A DNA stretch of 64,000 nucleotides from Ananas comosus (Eukaryota > Streptophyta > Magnoliopsida > Poales > Bromeliaceae), in the NCBI RefSeq assembly GCF_001540865.1, contig NC_033641.1, forward strand, positions 3,734,041 through 3,798,040, written 5' to 3'. The notes under the pieces are model-generated. The model saw nothing but the letters and a program-made list of their open reading frames with translations, ran no database searches and had not been told where the DNA came from. Below are positions 21,101 through 33,548 of the stretch, piece by piece. The position numbers were made by a program, and so were the translations under genes. Position 1 is the stretch's first letter. Each line of letters starts with the position of its first letter.

Positions 21101-23654
21101 CGGTCCCCGAGAGCTCAAAAACTGCAGTTTGCAGATTTTTGATTCCTTAGTTCTAGAAAACCTCCTACAACACGCTTTTCGTCATTTTAACACCTTCGGA
21201 CTTTCCGAAATGTACCATCCTCACACTTTGGTCAATTTGACTAAAGTTCGATATTTATTTTTCGAATTTTCGGTATATTACATTAGAGCTGGGGGGCAAG
21301 GCCCTAATGCTATACAAGGAGCGAATCCTGCAATACATAATTATGGACTTCCTCCAGGGCCGAATCCGGCTCAAGCACAAGCTCTGGTTACCGTACAAGG
21401 GAATAATAATAAGCTGTATGCTCAGCTCGAGGAAGCTATCTAGAAAACCTTCGGAGTAGGGGCCAGGCCAGTGATGCGGCCTATGTTTCGATCCCCTTAC
21501 CCCGCAAATATAGATGCAGAACATCCTTACCCGGCAAATTGGAAAATGCTGAAATTTGATAAATTTTTCGGCGACGAAACCGAAAATACGGTTGGGCACA
21601 TCGCACGATTTACAGCCCAATGTAGAGAGGCCATCGCAAATCCTTTTCTAAAACTTAGATTATTTAATATTTAGTTAACCAAGACTACATTTACTTGGTA
21701 TACGAGTCTACCAGCCAATTCCGTCCGAGATTGGGACGAATTGGAAAGAAAATTCCGTGAACAATTCTATAGATCGGAACCAAAGCTGTCGATTGCTGAT
21801 CTAGCCCAGTTTCAACAAAAGTCAGGAGAATCGGTTGAAGAATATTTAAACCAATTTAAAACGGCGAGAAGCCGTTGCTTTGTTAGAATGGCAGAGTTAG
21901 AATTTGCTAAAATGGCATTCAATGGTCTATATTTCACGATAAATACTTTCCAAATCTATATGATTTAGGAGTTCGAGTTGCTCAATATGAGCAATTTAGA
22001 AAAGGCAATAATGAAGATCTGCCTAGGTGGAGCCAAAGCAAAGATTGGAACAAAGGAAAGGAGAAAATATCTTCTTTGTTGAAGAATCTTTGGCTCAAGA
22101 TGAGCCGAATACATCTGATGAAACAGAAGATTCGGTTGACGAAGTCGAAGTTAACGTGGCAGAAATGGTAAAAAACCATCAGCCGTAGAAATGTGCTTTA
22201 CTCAAATCGACTAAGGCCAGTGAAGCTAAAGCACGAGTAGCTGCATACACATACTCTTTTGATGTTTCGAAAACCGATTTGATTTTTGATCGGTTATTAA
22301 AAGACTGGAGAATCCAACTCCAAGAGGGTCAAACGATACCCCCTGGAGAAGAATTGAAAAGGAGGAGATATTGTAAGTGGCACCACTCATGGAACCACAG
22401 AATAAATAATTGTACTGCCTTTAAAAGGCAGATCCAAAAGAAAATAAATGAAGGTCGGCTCATATTTGCCGACCAAGAAAATAAAAACATGGAGGTTGAC
22501 AAAAATCCATTTCCTTTACAGGTTAACATGGTGGATCTCAAAGAAAAAGCTCCTGCAAGTAGGAAGACGGATGAAGATATCGCGTATACCAAGAGGACGT
22601 TACAGCTATGCATATGATGCAAGGCCGAGATGACGAGACGAGATTGGGAGGCGATTATCCATGAAAAGAAATTGTACGGGGAATGGAAGGAGTTTATGGC
22701 ATTTCTCGAAGAATGGGAAGACTTACCCGAGGCAGAGAAACATTCGGAAGATGGTTCAGAAGAAGGTTCCAATGATTCCGAATAGGAAATTATTTCCATG
22801 AAAGACAAGAAAGACCTGTTAATGCAAAAGGTCTTAAATGATTATTATAATCGGCGAAATGAGGACTGAAATAGCCGAAGAAGTTACCCTGAAAAGCCCT
22901 TCGGCTCCCAACAAAAATTGCCAGGATATCGGCCAAACTAGCAACATCAAGCCAGGTCGAGACCTGAACCTGAATTTGAAGGAATAATTGAGGGCGACAT
23001 CGAATTTCTCGGTCGGAGATTAGTTAATGAACTCGGCATTCAACCCTGGCCGAGACCGTGGGAGAGAAGAGAAATGCTGAGAGATCATCTTAGGACTGTA
23101 AAAGTACCATCGAATGTGCCAATTGATCAATGGCACACAACAAAAGCACCGGCCAAATAGCATGGGCCGATGTTAACAAAGACCCAGAAGCGTCAGCAGC
23201 AAAGACTACAAGCCGAAGAAAGACAACAGGAAGAGCCTAAAGAGATGAAACCGAATGTATGGAGGCGACCGTATAAGCCACAGCTGTCTTTTCTGTTCAT
23301 GAAGAATGACCATGAGGCAGGCGGTTCGACGCCGTACCATGGTTAAAGTCTAAAGTTGAGCGACCACACCTGGCTGAGCCAGAAAAGAAGGCAACTAGGA
23401 AGGAGCTGGAAGAAAAAATCGCTTCTCTAGAAACTATAATCAAGCGGGTAGGTGATCTCCTAAGGAGAGAGAGGCTCAAATGGAGAGCGATTCCTCAGCC
23501 GAGACGACGAAGGAATTAGAAGAGAAAAAATAAAAAATACAAGAGAAATCGGTTGATGAAGGTTCGGCCGATATAAGCATGGTGTACACTTTGCCTCAAT
23601 TACTCAAGGCAGAGTCCGTTGAATATGAAGAAACAGTCTACGATGGAGAGGAGC
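18110..23654 (+). pseudogene. E2 gag, interrupted by a solo LTR and many stops
   Basis: Starts at ATG 18110 (MAGDNAMNLRNR) and parallels the open E3 gag. It is broken at 18626-21282 by a solo LTR and resumes with the capsid-like region (SPYPANIDAEH, FTAQCREA, WYTSLPANSVRDWDELE). A CHHC-type zinc-binding stretch CKWHHSWNHRINNC lies near 22374-22415. Stops at 18389, 18514, 18553, 18601 and 22615 align with Arg (CGA) or Gln (CAG) codons in E3, so they are C-to-T changes. A frameshift near 21945 also breaks the frame. The region after about 22870 is a Pro/Gln-rich linker towards protease. Confidence 0.82.
18626..21282 (-). mobile_element. Solo LTR (Tekay-type, 2657 bp) inserted in E2 gag
   Basis: Plus-strand ends are TGTCACGCCCCGGGACCG and CGGTATATTACA. 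An exact 5-bp target duplication TTAGA lies at 18621-18625 and 21283-21287. No internal region is present, so this is a recombination product of a full element. On the minus strand: palindromes GGGACCGGTCCC at 21096-21107 and 20910-20921 in U3, GTAAGC donor 20550-20555, acceptor CCACAG ending at 19116, terminus GGGGCGTGACA. Confidence 0.93.
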
Positions 23655-26081
23655 TGTCACGCCCCGAGACCCGGCGGAAACCCGCCCGGTGCGTGTCCAG
23701 ACCCGCCATATGTCCACAACATATAAGGCGTCTACAACAAAGCGATAAATAAAGCAATAATAAAGGAACATCTAGGAGTATCAGAGCATACAACAACTAG
23801 ATTCTAGAATAAGGAGGTAAATAAAAGAGCTAAATCCACTAATGAAAGCATGAAGTAGTACAATAAGGAACCCAAATACAAGTGCTAATCATATGAAAAT
23901 AGTGGTCTTTATGCATGGATACAAAAACTCTCACTCTCTACCAAGATACAATAATAGAGAGAAAACTACCTAATAGCAAAAATATACTCCTCGCTAGCTA
24001 GCTATGCGATCTCCTTGCCACGATCTCGAGCCTCCACCGGTGCGGATGGCTCTGAAAAAAAAAAATATCAATAAACAGGGGCGTGAGAACTATTAAACAA
24101 TAGTTTCCAGTGGGCAATTACTGACCTCAGTGAAATACACCACTAGGCAAAAAGTAAAGGTAGTAAGTTCTAACATTTAATTAGAATGAATAACATGTAC
24201 ACTAAACATGAATGAAGTTTGAAAAACTACTATGCCTCTACTTAGCATGGATTTGCATAAGTGTAAATGTTATTCTAACATGAATATGTGTATGTATAAA
24301 CAACATATTGTCCACAAGCACAACTAGTAAAATGTCATTGTTGACTAGCTTGTCCAATGTTTACTTTGCATTTTGTCCAATAATATTCTAATCATGTAGG
24401 ACCTACCCGTGGATAGTCCGGCTTGCGCCGTGCCTAATGGCCCCGTGGTAGTCAACATTCCCACTCTAGGAATGAGCCTCTCCCATGGCATCCCATTTCG
24501 GCGCCCAATCCCGCACGGGCGAGCTTATGTCGCGATGGCTATCTCCGGAGTGCCGGCTTGTGGGGAGCGACCCTCACAAGTATGTGCGAATGAGCACAAT
24601 AGCAAGCAAGCGTAAATATCCGTCTCAAGTCCAATGTCATCATGTCTAAAATATGGTATAAGGTCTGTGTCTCAATGGCCTATCACTATGTCATCATGTC
24701 TAAAACATGGTATAAAAGCTAGTGATCCCATGATCTATATCTATGTCATCATGTTGCAGTTTAACCGTTTACTAGGTTGAGTGCCCCTTTATGGCTCTTT
24801 TGTCCACTAAGTCAAACATGAGTTCTAAGCCCAAGAGCATATTATATAAGTCACTTTCTTAGCAAGAAACATGATTCCAAACCATATAATAGAATGCTAT
24901 TCTCATGCATGCTAACAATGCATGTATCTCTCTCTACTATATAGAGGTAATTTTCATAAAATATAACACATGTATTTTAAGCATTCTAAACATCTCGTAT
25001 GCTCTATTTAGTATGAATATGCATGCATTTCTATTTTACGACAATTAAAATGACATAGGAGGAATTTCTCCCTTTTTCGATGAAGTCAAACCCACCAAGA
25101 CTCCTCGCAACCCTTGGTTTGCGCCGACGAAGGTGTCCACTACTCTCCTAGCTCCCTAAAGGTAATATTAAGAGAGTTAAACTCAACAAACAAACAACCC
25201 TAAGGTCAAATATTAATCAACACAAGAAAAGGCCAAAACCTCACCTTATATGGTGAAAATCTCTCTCAATCTCCAAATGAGAGCAAGATCCCCTCAAATC
25301 CAACCTAAACAAAGGTTCTAATAAGATCAATTGGGCCCCAAAAGCCTCTAATCAAAAACCCCCAAAATAAACCCTAAATTCCACATTCTAGGGTTTCATC
25401 TCAAGAAATCCTCCAATACATGAATCAAATGCAAGAAACATGTTACTAACCTCTTTAAATGCTCCAAACTAGGTTAGAAATCAACTAGGGTTGAAGATCT
25501 CTCCTCCAACGAGCTTCAACCCGAGCTCCCAAGCTTCTCCCATGGTGGAAATAGCATCAAGATGCAAAAAGGAGCAAAAAGAGGTGTTTAATCCTCAAAA
25601 ATCCCAAGAAAAGTCAAAGAAAACCAAAGAGGGGAAGTAGAGAGCTCTTTCACCTTGTTCCCTGCTGGTCCAAGCTCAGGGAACAAGAGATGGGGCGTGG
25701 GGTACTTGTAGTGTTGCTATAATTCCAAAAACACCCCTCAAAAACTGCCAGACTGCAGTGTGCACTGCGTACCGATACCATCGGGCAAGAGTACCGGTAC
25801 CAAGTCAGCCAGATTGCCAACCGAGCCTCGACCGCGCAGGAAAATGCACTGGTACCGGTACCAGTCCGATGCTGTACCGGTACTCAGCCCTGCTGAGGCA
25901 AACCCGAGAGCAACCCAATTTTCTCATTTTTGGGACTTCGGCGCTAAGTTTTAAACCTCGATTCTCGGGATACGAACCATAGGTCGGAACACTGTAAACG
26001 ACCCTCTAGAAAATGTGAAAAAGCTCGAAACACAAATCAAACACTCGAATCTTGCAATTTGCAAAGGTCCAGTGTGTTACA
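23655..26081 (-). mobile_element. Solo LTR (E1 family, 2427 bp) inserted in E2 between gag and protease
   Basis: Ends TGTCACGCCCCGAG and CCAGTGTGTTACA. Exact 5-bp target duplication GGAGC at 23650-23654 and 26082-26086. Same family as the E1 LTRs but without the expanded 45-bp array. Palindromes GTACCGGTAC at 25791-25800, 25852-25861 and 25874-25883; donor GTGAGG 25239-25244; inverted repeat AACTATTAAACAATAGTT near 24088-24105; acceptor TTTTCAG ending at 24052. Confidence 0.94.
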
Positions 26082-27205
26082 GGAGCTCACAGTGGCTCAG
26101 CTCCAGTTGGAAGATGCAAAGGCGGCAGACGTAGTAGTTTTTGAAAAACCATCTATTATACACACAAGATTTGCCAGGCCGTTGTTCATAAGAGCTTTAA
26201 TAGAAGGACGGCCAGTAGGCCTAGTGATGGTAGATGGAGGGGCAATGGTTAACGTCATGCCTACTTCTTTCTTTAAGAAATTAGGCAAAAGTGAAGATGA
26301 ACTCAAGCCTACCGACACAATTATGACCGACTTCACTGGCAACGGTCAATAAGCAAGAGGTGTGCTTATGACCGAGCTCACGGTCGGGTCCAAAACTCTA
26401 CAAACAGTTTTTTTCGTAGTGGATGCAAATAGTCACTACAATCTACTGTTCAGGCGTGATTGGATTCACGCAAACGAATGTGTACCATCGACGCTCCATG
26501 GGAAACTTTTCCAATAGATTGGAGATCGAGTGGAGGAGATCAGGGCCGAGGGACAACCTCAAATGGTGGATGTTAACTAGGAAGGAATTGGCCATATCAA
26601 TTGGGCCGACACTGACCCAGATCAAATCTTATTCATACAGGTCACCGAAGAAGGAGTCCAATTAGTACTTATGAAAGACGAAGAAGCGTTGGTGGCAGCG
26701 GAAGAACCACCAAGTTGGTTAAAATGGAATGCCAAAAGTCAAGAACCGAAGCTTCAGAAAAGCTTCGGCAAAATGAGTCGACCAAAGAGGTCGGCTATTG
26801 CAACAAATCGACCGACTCGGCCGATGAAATATTATGCATCAAAACGGCCAAGTTGGCCGAGAAAGATTTACTCAGTAAATCGGCCATAAAGGCAGACGAA
26901 AAAGTGTTTAATGAAGCTTCAAATGCTACAGTCGAGTTGAATGAAAATAGTACGGCTTGGAAAACAAAAAACACAGCTGAGTCGGGTGGAAACGGCTCAA
27001 AAATCCATAACATCATGAGAAAATCTATGGAAGAGTTGTCGATTAAAGTCGGCGATAAAAATCTAGAGACTCAAGATCCATTAACAGAAATAAATTTAGG
27101 GTCGGATGAAGACAAACGGCCGATGTACATTAGCGCCAAACTTTCGGCTCAACAACAGGAGAAACTGACGAAGTTGCTGATGGAATACAAAGATTGCTTC
27201 GCCTA
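26082..27205 (+). pseudogene. E2 aspartic protease domain and linker
   Basis: Retroviral-type aspartic protease that would process the Gag-Pol polyprotein. The active-site region reads VMVDGGAMVNVMP with the catalytic Asp at 26233-26235; DGGA replaces the usual D[ST]GA. The preceding FARPLFIRALIEGRPV and following FFKKLG segment fit plant gypsy proteases. A TAA at 26350-26352 cuts the domain, and a frameshift follows. From about 26715 to 27205 an open linker rich in Lys/Glu/Asn runs to SAQQQEKLTKLLMEYKDCFA, the usual lead-in to RT, then TAG. Confidence 0.82.
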
Positions 27206-28150
27206 GAATTACGAGGAGATGCCAGGTCTGAGCCGAAAAATTATAGAGCATAGGCTTCCTATTAAAAGGGATACAGGCCTTACAAACAACCGGCTCGTAG
27301 ATTTGAGCCGAGTATTGTACTACAAATTAAAAATAAAATTAAAAATCTTTTGAAGGCCAGTTTTATTAAAGTGGCCCGTTATGTTGATTGGGTTTCTAAT
27401 ATAGTTCCATTACGAAAAAAGAATGGCAAACTTAGAGTTTGTATTGATTTTAGGAACCTAAATATGGCTACGCTTAAAGATGAATATCCGATGCCCATAG
27501 CTGACATGCTAGTGGCTTCAGTAGCCGGGCATGAAATCCTATCCTTTATGGATAGACATGCAAGCTATAATCAAATTTTTATTGCTAAAGAAGATATAGC
27601 TAAAATGGCTTCAGATGCCCAGGATCTATTGGGACCTTAGAATGGATGGTAATGTCGTTCGGTTTAAAGAATGCTGGAGCTACTTATCAGAGAGCAATGA
27701 ATTTTATTTTCTATGATTTCATCGGTAGAATGTTGGAAGTTTACAACGATGATATCGTTGTAAAATCCAAATCACAAGCTGATTATTGGGCAGATTTAGA
27801 ACTTGGCTTTGAACGAATGAGGAAATGTAATTTGAAAATGAATCCTTTGAAGTGTGTTTTCGAAGTATCAGCAGAAAATTTTCTCGGATTCTTAGTACAC
27901 AAGAAAAGGATTGAAAATTGATAAAAACAAGGAAAAGGTTATAATGGAATTACCGCCGCCAAGAAATAAAATAGACTTACTAAGCTTATTGGGGAAAATT
28001 AACTATCTGCGACGTTTCATATCAAATTGAGCCGGTAGATTATGAGTTTTTAGTCTGTTACTTCGGCTGAAGAATCAAGAAGAGTTTATTTGGACAGAGG
28101 AATAGTAAGAAGCATTTGAAAACATAGAGAAATATCTAGCAAATCCTCCA
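27206..28150 (+). pseudogene. E2 reverse transcriptase
   Basis: Would copy element RNA into cDNA. Visible are VCIDFRNLN, DEYPMPIADML, FMDRHASYNQI (catalytic Asp region) and the active-site box YNDDIVVKS (TACAACGATGAT, 27742-27753), then the FEVSAENFLGF thumb region. Asn at the second position of YxDD is unusual. Breaks include a TAG at about 27638, frame changes near 27350 and 27920, and two stops before 28157. Confidence 0.88.
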
Positions 28151-28995
28151 GTCCTTATGCCTCCTCGCCAAGGTCAGCCGATGAAGTTATATATATCGGT
28201 TGCGAAAGAAAATTTAGAGTGTTTATTGGCTCAGGAAAATCACGAAAAAAAAGAACAAGTTATTTATTATCTTAGCCGACGCTTGCTAGATGCCGTAAAA
28301 CATTATTCAGCAATAGAAAAATTGTGCCTGACATTATATTACGCATGTACTAAACTAAGATACTATATTTTATCAGTAGAAGTGTCAGTGATCTGTAAAA
28401 CTGACCTAGTAAAATATATGTTATCAAAACCTGTATTAAGAGGACGAATCGGACGATGGATGTTAGCATTATCCGAATTCTCTCTTAATTACGTCCCGGC
28501 AAAAGCAGTCAAAGTGCAAGCAATAGCTGATTTCTTGGCTGATCATCTATGCATCGAGGTTGAAGAGCCGAAACAGAGTTTGGTCGATTGTCAACCTTGG
28601 ATACTCTACTTCGACAGATTGAAAGCAGCCGAATCTATAGGAACCGGAGTAGTTATACGGTCTCCTGAAGGCTACACCTACCGATTCGCTTTTGAACTGG
28701 ATTTCGGCTATTCTAATAATCAAGCCGAATATGAGGCCCTTATAATCGGTCTTGAAATTTTATGAGAATTAGAAGCACGTTTACTCAAAATCATCGGTGA
28801 TTCACAATTGGTGATAAAACAAATAAATGGAGAATACCGATGTGAAAACCGAAAATTTTGCAAAATTATTTGAAGAAAACGATAGAGTTACTTTGCAGTT
28901 TCAAGGAAGCAGAGTTTGTGCATCCGTCAAGAGAAGAAAACGAGCAAGCCAATGATTTGGCTCAATCGGCTTCCGGGTACAAAGAGCAGTAAAAG
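28151..28995 (+). pseudogene. E2 dual RNase H region
   Basis: The first part (28157-28560) is the degenerate gypsy RNase H with YYLSRRLLDAVKHYSAIEK and the conserved ADFLADH end. The second (from about 28590) is an extra RNase H with YFDRLKAAES, NQAEYEAL, GDSQLV and a later ANDLAQ, giving the D-E-D-D series. A second, archaeal-like RNase H is a hallmark of the Tat clade. A TGA at 28763-28765 and a later frameshift break it. The usual FDGS start is altered to FDRL. Confidence 0.82.
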
Positions 28996-30327
28996 AAGCA
29001 CGTGAAAATAGAAAGAATGCTATTACCATCAGTTCATATACAAGAACCAATGATGATTGCTCCTGTCCAAAAGCGAGAAGATTGGAGAAAGCCTTTAATC
29101 GAGTTTTTAGATGATCCTAATAAACGGGTCAAATATCATTTTCAAAAAAGACCACTCAGCTATTGTTTATTAAATAGGCAGCTCTATAAGAGAACAGCCG
29201 AAGAAGTACTATTAAAAGTGTTTAGGACCCGAAGAAGCTTTGCTAATTATAGGCGAAGCTCATGAAGGTTTGTGCGGAGCTCATTTAGCAGGAAAGATGC
29301 TAAGATGGACAATTCGGCACTTAGAATATTATTGGCCAACTATGCATGAAAACTGCATAAAATATGCTAAAGGATGTTAGGATTGCCAGTTTCATAGACT
29401 ATACAAAGGGTCCCTACTTCCAAGATGTATGCAATCATTAAACCTTAGCCTTTTCGAGGATGGGCTATAGATTTGATTGGAGAAATTCAACAGAATTCCT
29501 CAACTGGTCATAAATTCTTGATAGTAGTCGTTGACTATTTTACTAAGTGGGTAGAAGCAAAACCTACCAGAGTGGTCACTCAAAAAGATATCATAGACTT
29601 TGTAGAAGATTCTATAATTCATCGTTTTGGGATTTCCGAGACAATTACAACTAATCAAAGGACAATGTTCACTGGAGAACAGTTCTCTCGGTTCATAGAA
29701 TCAAGAAAAATCAAGCTGTTTCATTCATCACCTTATTACGCTCAAGCCAACGGGCAAGCTGAAGCGGTGAATAAAGTTATTATAAACCTCATGAAATAGC
29801 ATATTGGAAAACATCCAAGAAAATAGAATGAAAAGCTTTCTGAAATATTGTGGGCATGCCGAACAACGGTAAAATCAGCAACAGGGGTGACACCGTTTTG
29901 ATTAGTAGATGGCCATGAGGTCGTAGTTCCAGCCGAGATAACAATTCCTTCTTTACGAATCGAAAGACGGGAGGAACTGACGGTAGACGAATACAAAATT
30001 TTGAAGAACGAAATATTAGAAGAAATAAATGAAACTCAGTTGTTAACACTTGACCATTTACAAGCTTATCAGAACCGAATAAGTAATGCATATAACAAAA
30101 GAGTCAAGGCCAAATCCTTCTCTGTGGGGGATTTAGTTTTAAGATTAATACTTCCAATCGATCGAAAAGACCGAGTGTACAGAAAATGGTCCCCAAATTG
30201 GGAAGGACCATTTCAAGTCTACGGAATCACAAGAGGTAATGCATGCTACTTGAAAAATCTAGATGGATCGGAACATGACAAACCAGTTAATGGAAAATAT
30301 TTGAGGAAATATTACCTATCCATATAA
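28996..30327 (+). pseudogene. E2 integrase
   Basis: Would insert the cDNA copy. The N-terminal HHCC zinc region is around 29230-29395 (EAHEGLCGAH then a disrupted CxxC). The core has VVVDYFTKW (Asp at 29533-29535) and a Glu at 29761-29763. The second Asp, expected in ITTDQ, is Asn here (AAT, 29653-29655), which removes a catalytic residue; spacing to Glu is the canonical 35. The C-terminal domain has WEGPFQVY and ends at 30327 with no chromodomain. Stops and frame changes occur near 29229, 29380, 29470 and 29800. Confidence 0.87.
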
Positions 30328-30370
30328 GAAAATGAATAAAAGTTAGAGTCAAATACAGACAACTCCGAGT

Positions 30371-33300
30371 CTAAAAATATAAAGTAGAGAAGGAATTAAG
30401 ATAATAAGTCTTTGAGTTGATTCCATCGACTTCTAAATTTGCTTGTGCTAAATCGGCTGCTCGCTTTCTACGCTTCATCATAGGGTGAAGCCTATAAAGT
30501 TGAGAGAGCTGATCATGGAGCTTTGCCCCTTCATCCTTCTTTGCCTTCAATTGGATTTGTACACGGTTGCGCCACTCGGATGTTTGGGCCAAAGCTGATT
30601 CGGCTGCAGCCAGTTCTTCTTTGAGAATGGTGATATGCTGCCGAAGGGTCGATTCTTGGTTCTCCAGGGAACTATCTTCTTGACTCAGGTCGGTAATTGG
30701 AGTTGCTACTTCAGGAATTTTTGTCTTGAAGTGACCGACCCGGTTGAAATGGTGGTCCAAAGATAAGAACTCGACAGAAAGAGTTTATTGCTAAGTCAAA
30801 AAGAAAGAAAGGCAAAGTGATAAAGTTTTCGCAAAACATTTACCTGCGGGATGAAAATCCGGCTGGTCTACAAGATCAAGGAGAAGTGCTCTGAGCCGAT
30901 TAAATTGCTCCATGTTTCGAGACCAAGTAGGAAGACCACTGCCATACGGTGTTAAACACTCATCTAATTTCTGCTGAGTTTCAGCCGATGTGGTAGTGGA
31001 AAAGTCTTCTTCCTCATTTGATTTTGGGCTCGAAGCAATTAAATCTTGAAAAGACAGGGCCAGTGGGTCTACCGGTTCAGATACCGTTAAAGGAGCTGAT
31101 ACAGAAGCCTCGGCTAAAGGTCCGGCAGAAAAGCCCACGCCTATCCCTTTTCCCCTCTCTTCTTCTGTTCTTCGTTTTGTTTCAGTTTCTTCTTTGTCTT
31201 TCTTCCTCTGTTCTTCTTCTTTCCTTCTTTTCTGTTCCTCTTCTCTTCCTTTTTCTTTTCATCTCTTTTGTTCCTCCTCTTCTATTCTTTCTTCTCCCCT
31301 TCTTTCTTCTTCTGCTATCGGCGTATCTGGTATTTTTCTCTCCACCTTTTTCTTTCTTACCTCCTCCATGCCTCTTTCAGCTTCAACTAACTTTCGTTCT
31401 GCTTCTCGTTTCTTATCAAGACGTGCTTCCCGGCGAGTCTGTCTCTCAGCATCAGACATTCTTCACCCCAATGATGAAGCGAAACGAACACGAGAGATTC
31501 TTTCTGAGGGAGTTTGTTCGATCGAAGAAGATAATAGAGGTGACCCGTCCGAAGAATTAAAAAAAGAAGAATCAATCAGAATAAGCTGAGGATTTACCTT
31601 GGTTGAAGCAGGGTAAATTGGGGATGATTGAGGAAGGTCCTTCTCCGTAGTTGATGGAACATCAGCCGAAGATACATCTTAGTAGGTATGGAATTGGAGA
31701 ATGAACCCTCTTCGCAACATATTTGCGCCACTTTGGTTGCGGTGGAAGAGTAGATTGTTCGGCTTCCATCGGTCGTTTCTTTGAATAGGGGACCGATGAA
31801 GTAGTTGGAATCGGCTGAAAGGAAATATGTGAGTTAAATGCACCCGTTAAAAGAAAAAGTGTAAAAATTGAAACTCACTACAGAAGGGAAGGTGAATCAT
31901 CAAGGTCTCGATAAGAGTTCTCCCCTAATTCTTCTTGTGTAGGGGGATCGAGCGAGATGTCCTTGTTCGAAAAAGGTACTGCAACAAAATAAACAAAATG
32001 AGCCGAAGAAGAAAATTAAGCGTGGAAACAGATCAATTAGTGAGTAGCATACCTTCATAATGAAGAATTTTATGAAGTGCTTGTGACGTCATCGGAATGA
32101 AGGTTTGCTCACAAAAAGCATCCCAAGACGTCATAAAACGAAAGCCTACTACCCCTGTGCGATTCGGCCTGAAGCTTACTAATTTGAAAAAGCGTCGCAA
32201 ACGGTTCCCCATGGCTGAAATCCGATCAGTTTCGGCCGTGCTCTTTGTAGGAGGACGGCTAACAGCAGTATTGGCCGGTGCAGGAATTGCCTGGACAATC
32301 CCAAACTGTCGTGCCACATACTGGGGGAAACAAACTTTAGTACTGGGCATTAACTTAGAGCGTGTTTTCAACCCAACGTGCAGATCTCACGTCGCTAGTA
32401 AAGAGAACCAAACATCTGAGTATTCGCTGGCTTGAGAAGAGGCCAGTTGACCTTGGATAGCTTCGTACCGGGTGGGAAGCCAAGATGGACCGGTGACTCG
32501 TTCTCCAAATGGAGCCTATAAGATGAGACAATGATGATGCGATTCGTAAAAAACTTTGAACTAATTGTCGAATTCATATAGGTGGCCTGAGGAAATAGGC
32601 GTTGGACAGCCGAGAACCAACCCATAAGAGTCAAAATGAGGAACAAAATCCATATCCAAGTGAGTTCGGCACAGAGAAGAATAATAAATTTGCAAACACA
32701 TTTGTAGAAACCACAGAACGCCACAGCTAGAACCGATTGCTAAACCCTCTCTGAACGGCAGTGGTTTGATTAAATCAAAAATTTCTCTATACACGAAAGC
32801 AAGAAAATATACGCCTAAGGCTAAATTTTTCCCAGTTTGCCAAACCCACAGCTATTGGAATAAAATCTAAATTGATCTTCTGTGAACGAGTACATAAGAA
32901 GTTATGACACAACCAGTAAAGAAGGAAGGTTGTATGCTCCTTCTTAGTAACCGGAGCAGGGGACTAACCTGCGAACCGGCGGATGAACTTGGTGTAAGCT
33001 AAATCAGCAAGATTGAGATAGGCCTCAAAATCGGTCACACCGTCAGGATTGTAGGCCATCGAAAGAGTAATGTCATAAGGGCGTAAACCAACGATCGCTG
33101 CTACATCAAGGAGAGTAGGAGTAAAGGGTCCCGTTCTGAAAAGAAAGGTGTTAGAAACAAGGGACCAGAAATAGCGAGCCGCAGTCAAAAGAAGGTTATT
33201 GGCTATGGGAAGCATTCTAGATAACTGAATAGCTTCATAAATTCCAATCTCGCGCCAGAGATCAGCATATGACGCTTCGACACGATCTAACCAAGCGAGA

Positions 33301-33548
33301 TATGCTTCCGAAACGCTCGACCAAGTCCAGAGGCTTTTTTCCGTCGATGTCGTAGCATACCAAGAATGCAAGTGAATGGCGTCAACCATTAAGGGAAGAC
33401 CTTCGCTTGAGGAAGGAAAATCCTCAGGGATAGGGTCTTCTGTAAATGAAGGACCTAATATAAATCAAGAGGGGTCCGATTCAACATATTGTCTAAGTAA
33501 AGTATAATCAAGAGATGGAGAAGAAGGAAGAGGAGGAAGCGGAGCCAT
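30371..33548 (-). pseudogene. Antisense plant-mobile-domain ORF of E2, with candidate introns
   Basis: This lies on the opposite strand between integrase and the 3' LTR. Probable start MAPLPPLPSSPSLDY at 33548. It reads through one in-frame TGA (33465-33467) into a segment with FWSLVSNTFLFRTGPFTPTL, DVAAIVGLRPYDI, then KKEHTTFLLYWLCHNFLC, IPIAVGLANWEKFSL and VYREIFDLIKPLPFREGLAI. These are the order and wording of the plant mobile domain (PMD, MAIN/MAIL1-like). A Lys/Glu-rich region follows (31140-31460), then a C-terminal coiled coil (30371-30760). Candidate GT-AG introns at 31979-32052 and 31815-31878, possibly 30770-30843, are 64-74 nt. Several stops and frameshifts are present; molecular role in the element unknown. 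Confidence 0.82.

Noticed and set aside
31018..31589. Plus-strand Ser/Leu/Phe-rich frames
   Set aside because: Complement of the Lys/Glu-rich part of the antisense PMD gene.
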